NCBI GenBank assembly: GCA_905221605.1
Contig: CAJNDS010001112.1
Location: forward strand, 2,847,812 to 2,911,811
DNA: 64,000 bases
Direction: 5' to 3'
From: Symbiodinium natans
Lineage: Eukaryota > Sar > Dinophyceae > Suessiales > Symbiodiniaceae
This document shows, piece by piece, positions 11,289 through 21,081 of this stretch. The first letter of the stretch is position 1. Each line of letters starts with the position of its first letter. The position numbers and the translations under genes were made by a program. The notes under the pieces were generated by a model that was given only the letters and a program-made list of their open reading frames with translations, ran no database searches and had not been told where the DNA came from.

Positions 11289-11640
11289 TTAGGCCCTAAA
11301 CTTTAGGGTTTAGGGTTTAGGGTTTAGGGTTTAGGGTTTAGGGTTTGGGGTTTGGGGTTTGGGGTTTGGGGTTTGGGGTTTGGGGTTTGGGGTTTGGGGT
11401 TGGGGGTTTGGGGTTGGGGTTTGGGGTTTGGGGTTTGGGGTTTGGGGTTTGGGGTTTGGGGTTTGGGGTTTGGGGTTTGGGGTTTGGGGTTTGGGGTTTG
11501 GGGTTGGGGTTTGGGGTTTGGGGTTTGGGGTTTGGGGTTTGGGGTTTGGGGTTTGGGGTTTGGGGTTTGGGGTTTGGGGTTTGGGGTTGGGGGTTGGGGG
11601 TTGGGGGTTGGGGGTTGGGGGTTGGGGGTTTAGGGTTAGG
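11289..11640. repeat. Telomere-variant array: TTTAGGG to TTTGGGG to TTGGGGG
   Basis: Ordered blocks: TTTAGGG (11300-11344), then about 34 TTTGGGG units with a few TTGGGG, then TTGGGGG units (11586-11628), then back to TTTAGGGTTAGGG. Long open frames through it are simply the 7-mer translated and are not genes. Confidence 0.97.
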
Positions 11641-11778
11641 GTGGAACTCGGGGCCTGGATCTTTGTCTTCTTCATCTCCTGTGTCCTCAGCTGGTGCAAC
11701 GCCGAACAGACGGCCCGGGAAAGAAAAAAACAAGGCTGGCGTCGAAGGGTCTATGCGGGGATCACAACATCCGGTAGT

Positions 11779-12897
11779 CTACAAGGCCGCAACCACCACA
11801 TCGGTCGGATTCTTTTGGCTCACCAGTGTTGCGAGCCCGGCCACAGCAGCCAATTGCCCGCAGGCAGAAGCTTTGGACTCACCGCGCGTCTGCCGAACTG
11901 AGCAATACAGCCCTCGCTGCCAGAGCGAGCGCTGAAAACTACGTACCGTGTCAAGGGATGGCGCCCTCATCTTTGAAGTCTGTGCATCCACCCGCGCGCC
12001 ACGCGATGCAAGTCCATCTATGTCATTGTAAGGGATCAGATTCACAAGGATCTGGTCCCTTTGGAAGGGAAACAGCAAGTCCGAAAGTGCTTTCGCGTGG
12101 CGGCGGTCAGTGTTGATATCGTCCAGCAGCACCACTTCACACAGGAGTTGCCTGAACTTCTCCGGGCGAAGCTGCAAGCACTTCAGGAAGGCATCCCTCA
12201 GATCAGTCACAGAGTGCTTGCTGCTTGGTACCAGTTGGCGACGCACGGGGTCGGTCGCAGCATGCACCGACCAGGCCAGCTTGCAAGGAAGCTCCGAGAG
12301 ACTTAGGATCTTGGCCGGAGATGGTGCGACCGTTGACACCGTAATGTAACAGCCCGACATGCTGAAGCTCCTAGCATCCGTAAGAAGCTCCAGCGCTTCA
12401 GCTACTGAGTCCAGGTTGTTGGCAGGCTCACCCATGCCCATAAACACAAGGTTGCGGACCCTCGGCCAATTGAGGGTGCGCGCCTGCCGCTGGGCCAGCC
12501 AGACTTGTGCAAGAATTTCGTGCGTGGTCAGATTACGGATTTCGCCAAGCTTGCCCGTTGCACAGAAGCTGCACGCTTGCTTGCAGCCCACCTGGCTGGA
12601 AACACAGAGACTCGAGTGCTTCGCCATGCGGATAAGGACGCACTCGATCGACAGGCCATCTGCAAGACGCACAAGCATCTTGCAGGTGCCCTCACCGACG
12701 ACAGTGCTCTCCATGCAAGGCGCGGCCATGGGCTCCATTGACAAGGCCAGCTCAGCGAGCATTTGCCTCAGGCGCTTCGAGGAACCTTCTGCTTGGAGGG
12801 GGTCCCGTCCATTGCGCACCGCCTGTGCAAGGGCAACATATTCGAATATGCGATGTACGGCGCAAGTGAGACACAAAGTGTTACTGCAAAAACGATT
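11779..12897 (-). CDS. RlmN/Cfr-family radical SAM RNA methyltransferase
   Basis: A 365-codon open stretch ends at TAG (11779-11781). Counting from a non-ATG codon at 12876, it shows C91 in LCVSSQVGC, the radical-SAM cluster C98-x3-C102-x2-C105 (GCKQACSFCATG), MGMGEP at 146-151, SVHAATDPVRRQLVP, NLIPYN, and VRQTRGESKASACGQLA with C339 near the C-terminus. In E. coli RlmN the equivalents of C91 and C339 (C118, C355) are the mechanistic cysteines and the triad binds the 4Fe-4S cluster; all are present, so an active enzyme methylating C2 of an adenosine in rRNA/tRNA is expected. No ATG starts the frame: TTTTTGCAG (about 12884-12892) is a good acceptor, so at least one 5' exon is missing, perhaps with an organelle-targeting peptide. 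The rest is uninterrupted by introns, unusual here. Confidence 0.88.
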   Translation of the reverse strand, partial: NRFCSNTLCLTCAVHRIFEYVALAQAVRNGRDPLQAEGSSKRLRQMLAELALSMEPMAAPCMESTVVGEGTCKMLVRLADGLSIECVLIRMAKHSSLCVSSQVGCKQACSFCATGKLGEIRNLTTHEILAQVWLAQRQARTLNWPRVRNLVFMGMGEPANNLDSVAEALELLTDARSFSMSGCYITVSTVAPSPAKILSLSELPCKLAWSVHAATDPVRRQLVPSSKHSVTDLRDAFLKCLQLRPEKFRQLLCEVVLLDDINTDRRHAKALSDLLFPFQRDQILVNLIPYNDIDGLASRGARVDAQTSKMRAPSLDTVRSFQRSLWQRGLYCSVRQTRGESKASACGQLAAVAGLATLVSQKNPTDVVVAAL

Positions 12898-12904
12898 TAG
12901 CTAC

Positions 12905-13920
12905 AGTCATTAGGTTCGCTGCTGCAGGCTGCGGGTGTTGCCGCAGGTGCTAAGCGATCAACACCGGCGTGGCACTGTTGTCCCATCGGAGTCCAGGTTT
13001 CGTCGCCATACTACACAACCCCCTCCAATGCCCAAAGGCCACAAAAGCTGTGACAGTCCATGACACCGAACAGCCCGAACAGCCCTCCAGAGCCACCCCT
13101 CAAAATGAAAAAATGTCCGAAGAGCGATGAGAGGCCTCCCACGTGCGACCTGCATGCAGCGGCTCGAGGGCTTTCCGGGCCAGGGAGGTGGTGCCCAGCA
13201 GGGAGGCCAGTCGGTCTCCTCCAACTTTGGGGTGCATCTTCTGTGTACTTTTCGTGTGCTATCACGTCTGTTGTTATTCCCATTCCTCCTATCGCCTGCT
13301 TGGCTCGTTTAGCTTCACATTCAGTTCGTGCTCCACAACATGCAAGCGCCCGAAGGAGCCGAAGGGTTTGCGGGGGGTTTTTATTTAGGATGTCAACACT
13401 GGCATAGCGGGGCATGCGGGTGTGGCGGCACAGGGTGGAAGCTTGTCTTGAGATGTCTGTCCTGGCAGCGTGAGCAACTGAGTCTGCAGAAGCTTGGGCT
13501 GGGGAAAGCCTGGCTCCAGCGCCAGGCTGCTTTTAAAGCCGATCAGGCAAATATGCAGGGCGAAGCACGCTCGGGCACGCTTGGGCGCCATGAGGTCTCG
13601 CCAGTCAGAAGTCTGACCCTGTAGCAAGCCACTTAAGTCATGTCATCACTGCTGTAGCAGTAGCACAGGAAACCACTACCGCATGCAACCCTGCTAAACC
13701 TTTCCCTCCTCCCATCTGCCCTCAGTGGAGGCTTGAGCCTTCTGGCACGGAGCTCCACAAAAACCAATTTGCCAATTTGCAGAACCCAAACTTCTGCATG
13801 CATGCGCGGCCCTTCTCAGCCATGTGTGAGTCCTTCATCCTCTTCTTAGACTTTTGGCATGTACCCAAGTCACTTGATGCGAAGGTCTCAGTATTTCGCC
13901 ACAGTCTAAGCTCTTCCACG
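12905..13920. other. No confident gene; possible 5' exons
   Basis: Minus frames at 13620-13400 (KRARACFALHICLIGFKSSL) and 13900-13800 (KSKKRMKDSHMAEKGRACMQ) look protein-like. They could be 5' exons of the methyltransferase gene or a separate gene. No motif confirms this. Confidence 0.3.
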
Positions 13921-13924
13921 CAAT

Positions 13925-14012
13925 GTAAACCCTAAACCCTTTTTTATCGCGGACCTCTGAACCCTAAACCCTAAACCCTAGACCCTAGACCCTAAACCCT
14001 AAACCCTAAACC
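13925..14012. repeat. CCCTAAA telomere-like array
   Basis: About ten CCCTAAA units with CCCTAGA variants. Confidence 0.95.
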
Positions 14013-14089
14013 CAACCACCATGGGCCTGTTTTTAGACTTGGAGTCCACTCCTCTCTCTCACACTGTTAAGATCCCCAAGCCTCCCGTT

Positions 14090-14222
14090 ATTATTACCAG
14101 TAGTACTGGTGCGATTACTATGATTATTCTTCTTATTATTATTCTTATTGTTCTTATTATTCTTATTATTCTTATTATTCTTCTTATTCTTCTTCTTCTT
14201 ATTCTTATTCTTGTTTTTATTG
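14090..14222. repeat. (TTA/TTC)n trinucleotide tract
   Basis: Pyrimidine-rich ATT/CTT repeat; its reverse complement reads AAT/AAG. Confidence 0.95.
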
Positions 14223-14685
14223 TCCCTTGACTGAGGCAGAGGCCCAAAGGCCCTTGGCGGGAGCTGCCGGCTCAGGCCTTTGCAGAGGACTCTGATGTGC
14301 CTTCTGTTGCCAGCCGCTGAGCTGTCCATCACAATCCCTCTTGTTCAAGAGAACGCTTCTGAGGATGACAAGTCAAGCCAGAATTGAAAAGGAGGGGTTT
14401 GGCCGAAGTTCATCCTCAAGCCACTCTGAAACTGGGAGTCTGGGAGCTGCTGCTTCTTGCACACGGCCGTGGGCCTCGGAAAAGCTGAAAGGCCAGCACA
14501 TTGGAAACGCCGGTGTCTTGTCGCTTCAAGCATGTAATGGGGTCTACCCTGCCGGCCAACCGATACACAGATGCTACACGTATGGCACGGCAGGTTATTA
14601 TGATGGAAGGAGCAGGTCCGCTCAACTTTTTTGCTGCCGCCGCAGCAATAAGACTAACAATAGCTAGCCAAAGGAAATGCTACGG

Positions 14686-15930
14686 CTAAGCAATCAACTC
14701 AGCTCCCAGCGTCTGTGCCTGCTGCTTTGCCTTCGGCTTCGGTTTCGGCTTTGCCTTTGGCTTCTCCGTCCGCACCCAGTCCAAGTACAGCTGGCGGTCC
14801 TGAGAGACCAAGGGACGCTGCAGGAAAGGGTTTAGGGTTTAGGGCTTAGGGTTTAGGGTTTAGGGTTTAGGGTTTGGGGTTTGGGGTTTAGGGTTTAGGG
14901 TTTAGGGTTTAGGGTTTAGGGTTTAGGGCAGCTGGCACACCTGAGGAGATCTGAGGAGTGCTCGTATGATCGTCGCTCGATCTCATCATTCAGCACTTCG
15001 TAAGCAGAAGAAGCCTCTGCAGCCCACTGCGGCCCACCCTGATGGCCCCAAACCGGACGTTGCAGGTGCTCTTGTGCCAACACGAGCACCTGATCCCTGC
15101 CCTGAGCCCTTAGCCCTGAAGCCTTGGAGCGTGGAAAGACAATTCTTTGAAGATCCTGAAGAAAACTGCTCAGTTTCCTGCCAGCTTGAACGCATCTTCT
15201 GCAAGTGCGGAGAGGCTCTGCCTCAAGAAGAAGCTTATACTTTTCTGAGCTGAGGTGACGACCCCGGCATCCGAGGAACATCTAGTTTGAGGCATGGACT
15301 CATCTTCGGTCTGCGCTTGTGCATTGATCTTGTCCGGGTGGACCTGGACGTTGCGCACTCAGTGCCCGGCCGGCGCAGGAGTATCGCTGCAAAGTCATGG
15401 TTGCCCATGGTGCATGCCAACTTTTCCCAGGGCCGACAGATCTGCGGGTGCTGCCCGCAGACTTCCCAACAACCCGCTGTCACCTTGTGCCCGCATCTGA
15501 GGCGTAGGCTCGCAGAGAGATCGCTCGAAAAGCCTGGCCTCAATACGACACATCGCAACGTCAGACTTGGGTCCCTGAATCCGTTCTATTGACCCTTGAT
15601 CCTGGTTTCGGGCGAAAAGGTTTTCGGGGGCAGGGTGGGCAGGGGGCCTAGATTCTAGACTCTAGACTCTAGACGCAAGCTGAGCTTCAGGCGAATCTCA
15701 AGTGCTGATGAGCTGGGGGCCACCCCGAGCACCTCGTACAGGTTCTTGGCGAGCTCCAACTGCCTCAACTCTTTTCTCGATGGAAGTACTGGGCCAATCC
15801 CACACCAACCGACCCTGAACGCCAACAGGATCTCACTCCCCACAGGAACCCATATTCCACCCATCCACACCACCAAGGCTAAAGCAATCAACAGAAAAGG
15901 AAAACAGAACCAACGATAACTCTGCGCCAT
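14686..15930 (-). CDS. Membrane-anchored J-domain (DnaJ-like) co-chaperone
   Basis: Exon 1 starts at ATG 15930-15928 (MAQSYRW), followed by a hydrophobic segment (FCFPFLLIALALVVWMGGIW) that fits a signal anchor. It continues to the start of a J-domain, LYEVLGVAPSSSALEIR. A second exon (about 15358-15310) carries the diagnostic HPD in RNVQVHPDKINAQAQTEDE. A micro-exon near 15200 reads DAFKLA. A third (about 15008-14933) reads ASSAYEVLNDEIERRSYE, the end of the J-domain, and leaves at CTCAG/GTGTGC. The last exon, 14817-14686, reads DRQLYLDWVRTEKPK, a basic KPK repeat, and ends with TAG at 14686-14688. J-domains stimulate Hsp70 ATPase through HPD, so this should recruit Hsp70 at a membrane, probably ER or an organelle. 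The intron at 14828-14930 is almost wholly TTTAGGG repeat. Phase across the last junction is not fully resolved. Confidence 0.75.
14828..14932. repeat. Intronic TTTAGGG array
   Basis: Array of about 14 TTTAGGG/TTTGGGG units lying between the J-domain exon and the last exon of the J-domain gene. On the sense strand it reads CCCTAAA. Confidence 0.95.
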
Positions 15931-16214
15931 TTGTGGCTCTATTGCGGTTAGAGGAACCATATGATACATGCGCGTTTAGTACTAAAGATTAACACAGTAA
16001 GCTTCTACAGTTTTAAGTTTAGGAGGCGCATTCCTCGGGGATCATCTAGATCTCGGGTTGCCACTTCTAGTGTGCTGAATGCGGGATCCATGATTGGCTC
16101 GGAATCCACCAGATGCAGCAATGGATCTTGCGAACGTTTCTTCGCGGGGCGAAACAACTCTACACACACATTTGATGTGTACTGATGCTACAAAAGGCAG
16201 TTGGGAACGTGACT

Positions 16215-16251
16215 GGGAGGGAGGAAGTGAGAGAGAGAGAGAGGGAGAGAC

Positions 16252-16282
<31 letters not shown>

Positions 16283-16391
16283 GCGAGCGGAGAGGGGAGC
16301 GGGGAGAGGGAGGGAGGGCGGAGGGAAAGAGAAAGGGAAAGGGAAAGAGAAAGAGAAGGAGACGGAGACGGAGAGGGAGGGAGGGATTGAA

Positions 16392-16429
<38 letters not shown>

Positions 16430-16432
16430 GAT
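16215..16432. repeat. (GA)n with GGGAAA variants
   Basis: Purine-only stretch with several sub-blocks (GAGAGA, GAGCGAGC, GGGAAAGGGAAA). Confidence 0.95.
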
Positions 16433-16546
16433 CATCTCGCTCCTTCTCATCGTTACAGGGAATGAGTTTGCGTGGAGGGTCAGTCTCCTTTCTCTGAGCT
16501 TGGGATGCCGCGCAACGAAGGGCGCCGGAGCCTGAAGCCCTTGTTG

Positions 16547-17335
16547 TTAAGGCAAGGACCGGATGATGAACTCAACGATCTCCTCGCTCGGAGGCGCCTC
16601 ACCATGAACATGCATATGAACACGCCACGGATCATGGCACAATGCATGACATGGGTCCTAAACTTTTGATCTTGAACATGGTTGCGATCCGAAGGATGCC
16701 TTAGCCGAACTTCCACCCCAGACTCAAACCCGACCTTCTGTCCAGAGCTACAGCTGTGGAGGTCTAAGTGGGGGGGCTTACGAAAATAAGGGACCCCGAA
16801 TATAGACCCCAAATAGAAGGATGCCCTTATAATCAGCCCAACAAGGTACCCCCCAATATCGGAAACCCCCCAAGGCTGGAACATCATCCAGGCTCCACCG
16901 TCGGCTTGGCATCTCATCCATCGCCCTCAGCACAAGCTTTCAAGAGCTGGTGCTTTGGACACGACACATATTCCCCCAAAACAGCACTGGCCCTTAAATG
17001 CTGTGGCTGAGTTTCAGGCGACTTCTGCGCCGGCTTTGCGGGTGCACCTCATGGCAGGCGAGGGGCTCTCGGATGCTCCCTGCCGCCCATGAACTCACCG
17101 CCTGAAGCTCACTTTGGGCCGCTCACTGCCGTGCGCTTCCTCCGAGTCCTTGCCGCCCTTCTGGGCATGGTCATGAATCCGGTACTTGCCCACTTTGGCC
17201 TGCACGGCGCAAGATGCCTTGCGAGGCAGAAGTCTTATAAACCCACGGGCCCCCGGCATGATGAATGGCCGCACAGCCACATCGCTTGCAAAGCATCCTT
17301 GGAAACCATCATCACTGCCGCCACAGAGTGAGGGG
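16547..17335 (-). CDS. Unidentified multi-exon gene with an exact introner
   Basis: The last exon reads EAPPSEEIVEFIIRSLP with TAA at 16547-16549. An upstream exon (16763 to about 16690) reads HSCSSGQKVGFESGVEVRLR and then HPSDRNHVQDQKF. The exon before it (about 16925-16867) reads MDEMPSRRWSLDDVPALG. The 16925-16867 and 16763-16690 exons join in frame if the 103 nt 16866-16764 are removed at GT...AG; that intron is family A copy 3. An earlier exon, about 17330-17100, reads AVRPFIMPGARGFIRLLPRK and later VGKYRIHDHAQKGGKDSEEA. I recognise no family. The charged, conserved-looking RHPSDR motif is the best handle for a search. Confidence 0.55.
16764..16866 (-). mobile_element. Introner: TIR element family A, copy 3 (equals the intron)
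   Basis: On the gene strand the intron begins GTTTCCGATATTGGGGGG and ends CCCCCCCACTTAG, i.e. the element's own inverted arms supply GT and AG. Removing it joins GGGG+AC to give an intact frame. Confidence 0.8.
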
Positions 17336-17500
17336 GATCCAGTTTCGAGCGGCGCGCCAAAAACAGCAATCCGACGGGTGCACAACATCTCTAGCTATCT
17401 TTGCCAAACATCTGCGAACAACATAGTTGCGCCGAGGTCTATAGCCTAAGTGTGCAGCAGCGAGGCCGCTGCCCAGCGGCCTCGCCCAGCGACGCCACAC

Positions 17501-17562
17501 CCTCCTCCTCCTCCTCCTCCTCCCCCTCCTCCTCCTCCTCCTCCTCCTCCTCCTCTCCTCGG
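17501..17562. repeat. (CCT)n trinucleotide repeat
   Basis: CTCCTC run of about 60 bases. Confidence 0.95.
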
Positions 17563-17582
17563 CCTCCTGTCACTACCCCCCC

Positions 17583-17693
17583 TCCAATGGGGGTTTACGA
17601 TATGAGGGGTACCTTTTTGGGGTCCTTATTATATGGGGATCCTACTATTTGGGGCTCTATATTAGGGGTCCTCCAGACCACTGGCTTGAACAC
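17583..17693. mobile_element. TIR element family A, copy 4
   Basis: Starts GGGGGTTTACGATATGAGGG, carries GGGTACCTTTTTGGGGTCC and CCTACTATTTGGGG, and ends in TATTAGGGGTCCTCC. The right arm is degenerate. Confidence 0.7.
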
Positions 17694-17849
17694 GCGCCCC
17701 CTATGTCGTTGAGTTTCTGCACCCTTCAGTCATACGTTGTGGCGTTCTTTCGATTTGGATTGTACTATAAGGGACCCCGCCTACACTAGTTGAAAACAAT
17801 ATTTATCAAAATTTACTTTGAGCATCCATACCCCAAAACGCCAGCTCTG

Positions 17850-18170
17850 GGGGACTATTGGGGTTCTCTGCAAAATTCTTCGGGTAGGGATGCCATGCTT
17901 TGCGTGGTTCTCTGAAGGTGGGCACTCCAGGGACTCTCGGATGCGGGTGCGGCAGCGATACTCAGATTCTTTGCGGGATGTTCGAGATTCCAGGCAGACT
18001 CTGTGGCATTTCCTGCGGGATTCTCGGGGGGGTTGGCACTAGGTACTCCTACCGGATTCTTCTGGGGTGTGGCTCCAGGGCATTCCTTGCGAAGTTTTCC
18101 GGGAGTGGGCGTTCCGGGGATCGCGGGATGCCATGGCCGGACCGACGGACCCACCACCTGCGGGAAAATC
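17850..18170. repeat. Degenerate GAATCCCGCAGG-type tandem region
   Basis: On the minus strand, motifs such as AATCCCGCAGG, AATCCGGTAGG, ATCCCGCAAAG and ATCCCGCGATCC recur at 20-45 base spacing. It may be an old minisatellite. Frames through it are Pro-rich and unconvincing as genes. Confidence 0.5.
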
Positions 18171-18204
18171 CGGAAACAAACCGTGGTTTATTCAACGATA
18201 CTAG

Positions 18205-18301
18205 TTGGGATGTTCCCCCTTATACTAGGGATTCTAATCGGGGAGTACTATACTCCCTATCTCCCTATTAAGGACTGTAAGTATAACGGGGATCATCCCA
18301 A
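18205..18301. mobile_element. TIR element family D, copy 1, with near-perfect 8-bp target duplication
   Basis: Arms TTGGGATGTTCCCCCTTATA and GTATAACGGGGATCATCCCA. Flanks are GATACTAG (18197-18204) and GATATTAG (18302-18309), 7 of 8 identical, as expected for an 8-bp target-site duplication. Confidence 0.8.
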
Positions 18302-18739
18302 GATATTAGGCGACATTTTAAACCTTTCGCAAGGGCACGCCAATGCGAAGCAGACAAAAACCGAAAACACGGCGCGTCTAGCACTTGTGCGAGTTCTCAG
18401 GTGCCAAAAAAAGAAAAGATGGAGTGACAGGCGCCCCCTGCGGGGTCCCTTGCAACCCTGTAGCCAGGGAACCTACAGCGGAGGGTCATTTTTATTTCAG
18501 CCCACTCATGCATACACCACATTTTTGCGAGCTTTGGGGCGGAAAGGATGCTAGAAAATCAAGCCAGGCCAAGCACTCTTGGTTCATGAGGTGCTCGGAT
18601 AAAACGAAGATCTGGCCTTGTGCATGAGGCGATCGCACACTGTTCTTGCAGCTGTGGGATGCAATAGAACTGTGAGTAGCGAACAGGCACATCGCTGGCA
18701 CTTGCCTAACAAGTGGCTTCTCTCAGCTGAAGCTTTCCA

Positions 18740-20640
18740 AAGAGACAGACAGACGGACCTCGCTTGTTGCACAGAGAGTCGTAGCAGAACTCCTTCGCAA
18801 AAAGCTTCCGCGAGCAGCGCAACGGCCGATCTTGGGCCCGCAAGAGGCTCTGTGATGTATCTCGTGACGAGGCATGTCGCGCGTGGTGTGGCTTGATAAC
18901 TTGATGTCCTCCTCGTCACGGTCTGTGATGGCATCCGCCGTCCGTGCCTGCAGCCACCTGGCTCGAATGCATCAAGCACAGCAATTGAAAAGAACTCCGA
19001 TTGAAGCACTTGCTCAGAACAGCTTCGCCGGCAAGACCTTCCAACTACAGTGGTCAGGATCTCCTCGTCACCGCCCTGGGTAACATCGAGGCATTGACTT
19101 TTTTCTCCATCGTGACAGTGGGCCACGCAGCTGCTCTTGTCGCGCCTTCTTGGCGGCAATGTCCCTTCCTGTGACCACGTGCCCAAATGATGGCCCAATG
19201 TGCGCCGCTTGGTTGAGTCCGAGCGTCCCCAATCAACGTTCTGGATGTTCTTGAAGTTGGAGATGACTGCATCCTCCTGGAACTGTGCAACACAAGCGCA
19301 GGTCTGTCTTGCGAGCTCGGCTCTGGGGATTTTGGATCCGTTTGCGGAAGCTGTTCGTCAGCTGCCCTTGGTCTTCTTCTACTACTTCTTCTCCTACTGC
19401 TGCTACTACTACTGCTTGTGCTACTACTGCTTGTACTACTACGACACAACCAAAATCAAAGAACCTCAGGGGGGCTGTCAGGACCTCAAAGGACAAGACA
19501 GGACCTATAAACATGTATTGTAATAATATACTATTAGAATTAAGTCAACTATGATGAACATGCCATAGTATATTAAGATGATATTGTAGCTTGCCTTGAA
19601 GTTGCTTCCTCGATGTCGCTGAATACCACCAAAGTTGGCAATCCGCTGGTGTGCAAAGGTCGCCTCCTGGTCGTAGAAGAGGCGAATGTGTCCCACTACA
19701 TCTCCACCTGGCGCCAGATGGGGGTTTAGGAAAAAATTAGGGGCCCTTGTATGGAACCCAAATAGTCAAATACCCTGATCATAAGGACGCCAACAAAGTA
19801 CCCCGAATTTCAGAAACCTCCAGATCCTGCCACAGCTGTGGATTGATGCAACTTAGCAGCCCAATCAACTGCAGCCCAGCTGCTGGCTGAGGCAAGCTCT
19901 GCTTGCAGCCAGTGTCCTTCGGGCTCTAGCACGCCCATCCTTCGGGCAAAGGCGGCGGAGGCTCCAGGAAAGCAAGGGGCCGCTGAAAGCATTCTGTGTC
20001 ATCGTGGGCATAGTGCCGAAGACTGAGCGCTTGGCACAGTGGCCCCGGAGGCATGGGGACCTCGTGCCAAGCGCTGGCCACTCCAACTCGCCAAGGCCTG
20101 CAATATAGGATCCTCATTGCTGGGCCCTGGACCCATGAAAACCAGCAAGCCATCTGATCTGCGCCCGATTCGGTACTCAGAGGGCTTGGCCTCGGCGCCG
20201 TTGGCCCACGCTGTCCCCATGCCAGGCCCGGCAAGTACAAGCACGGCTGGCTTTTAGAAGCGGTGTTTCCAGTCGACTAGGTTGAATCCTTGGATTGCCT
20301 TGGCATACTTTAGCTGCAGTTTCAGGATCGATTTGGCAAACAATGCGCGGCAAAAGGTGCCGTCAAACCAATCGCTGAGATCGCAGCGCCGTAGAGCCAC
20401 CGACCGACAAGACGATGATCCTGCGTGCACGAATGTCGCACCAAGGACTGCTTGACTATCAGCTTAACTTCAGCTGCCGGAAGGTCGCTCCATCATTTAG
20501 GGTTTAGGGTTTAGGGTTTAGGGTTTAGGGTTTAGGGTTTAGGTAGCGCACACCTGCGAGGCATGGCAGTCCTGCCAGGACCGAGATGCTGGGTCCTCCT
20601 TGCCCTTCGCCACCGGATTCCCTCCAGGAAGCGGGGCCTC
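18740..20640 (-). CDS. Long unidentified multi-exon gene
   Basis: Exons readable 5' to 3' on minus: 20640-20552 (NPVAKGKEDPASRSWQDCHA, donor CAG/GTGTGC); about 20400-20262 (DLSDWFDGTFCRALFAKSIL, then KLQLKYAKAIQGFNLVDWKH); about 20255-20060 (PAVLVLAGPGMGTAWANGAE, then RRSDGLLVFMGPGPSNEDPI); about 19940-19818 (GHWLQAELASASSWAAVDWA, then AKLHQSTAVAG); 19707-19594 (GDVVGHIRLFYDQEATFAHQ, then RIANFGGIQRHRGSNFK, with a GC donor); about 19330-19230 (AQFQEDAVISNFKNIQNVDW); about 19210-19130 (AAHIGPSFGHVVTGRDIAAK); about 18960-18900 (ADAITDRDEEDIKL); about 18810-18765 (RKLFAKEFCYDSLCNK). No family recognised; the conserved-looking LFYDQEATFAHQRIANFGG stretch should be diagnostic in a search. The exons may belong with 21180-21616. 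Confidence 0.55.
19708..19817 (-). mobile_element. Introner: TIR element family A, copy 5 (equals the intron)
   Basis: On the gene strand it starts GTTTCTGAAATTCGGGG after GGAG and ends CCCCCATCTGGCGCCAG. Removal by GT...AG joins G+GT and keeps frame (VAGSGGGDVVGH). A second reading, cutting at the CAGG repeats 19829-19826 and 19710-19707, is also in frame. Confidence 0.78.
20496..20544. repeat. TTTAGGG array
   Basis: Seven TTTAGGG units directly beside the donor of the 20640-20552 exon. Confidence 0.95.
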
Positions 20641-20849
20641 TGCGTTAGATTATGGTAGTATATGACTCTACTAAGATTATTATAGTAGTATACGACTCTA
20701 CTAGTATATGAAGCAGCTTGAGGGTGCTTGCACGACTTCTCGCGATTCGGAGCGCTAAGCCCATGGCGAAGACTCGAGCCACGACTCGAAGCTGAATCCT
20801 GGGCACGCGATGCCATGGCGAGTGGCGGCATGCTTGGGGATGCCGGCTA

Positions 20850-20962
20850 CACCCAAAGAGCCCAATATCCCTTAAGGAATATACCTTAAATCATATTAAG
20901 GATCCCTGTATGATTTAAGGAATATTCCTTAATTAAGCAATATTGGACTCTTTGGGCAGTGC
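20850..20962. mobile_element. TIR element family B, copy 3
   Basis: Ends CCCAAAGAGCCCAATATCCC and ATTGGACTCTTTGGG, with inner arms AAGGAATATACCTTAA and TTAAGGAATATTCCTTAA. No ORF. Confidence 0.8.
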
Positions 20963-21081
20963 GACAAATTTCGAGATCGCTCACGTTGTGGAAGGAGGAA
21001 GAGCCCGAACGTGTGCTTGGCACTTCCGGGAGAAGGTGACCTCGTGGCGAGCATGAACAGACGTACCAACAGACTAAGATC

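Noticed and set aside
11331-11935. Several long open frames (up to about 196 codons) through the TTTGGGG array
   Set aside because: They are the 7-base repeat read in different frames (GFGVWGL / PNPKPQT); no stop can occur, so length means nothing.
16160-16450. Open frames in the GA microsatellite encoding Glu/Arg or Ser/Leu repeats
   Set aside because: Simple-sequence translation with no splice edges or unique protein sequence.
17480-17580. CCT repeat as a polypyrimidine-tract regulatory site
   Set aside because: Wrong strand for the adjoining genes and no associated exon edge.
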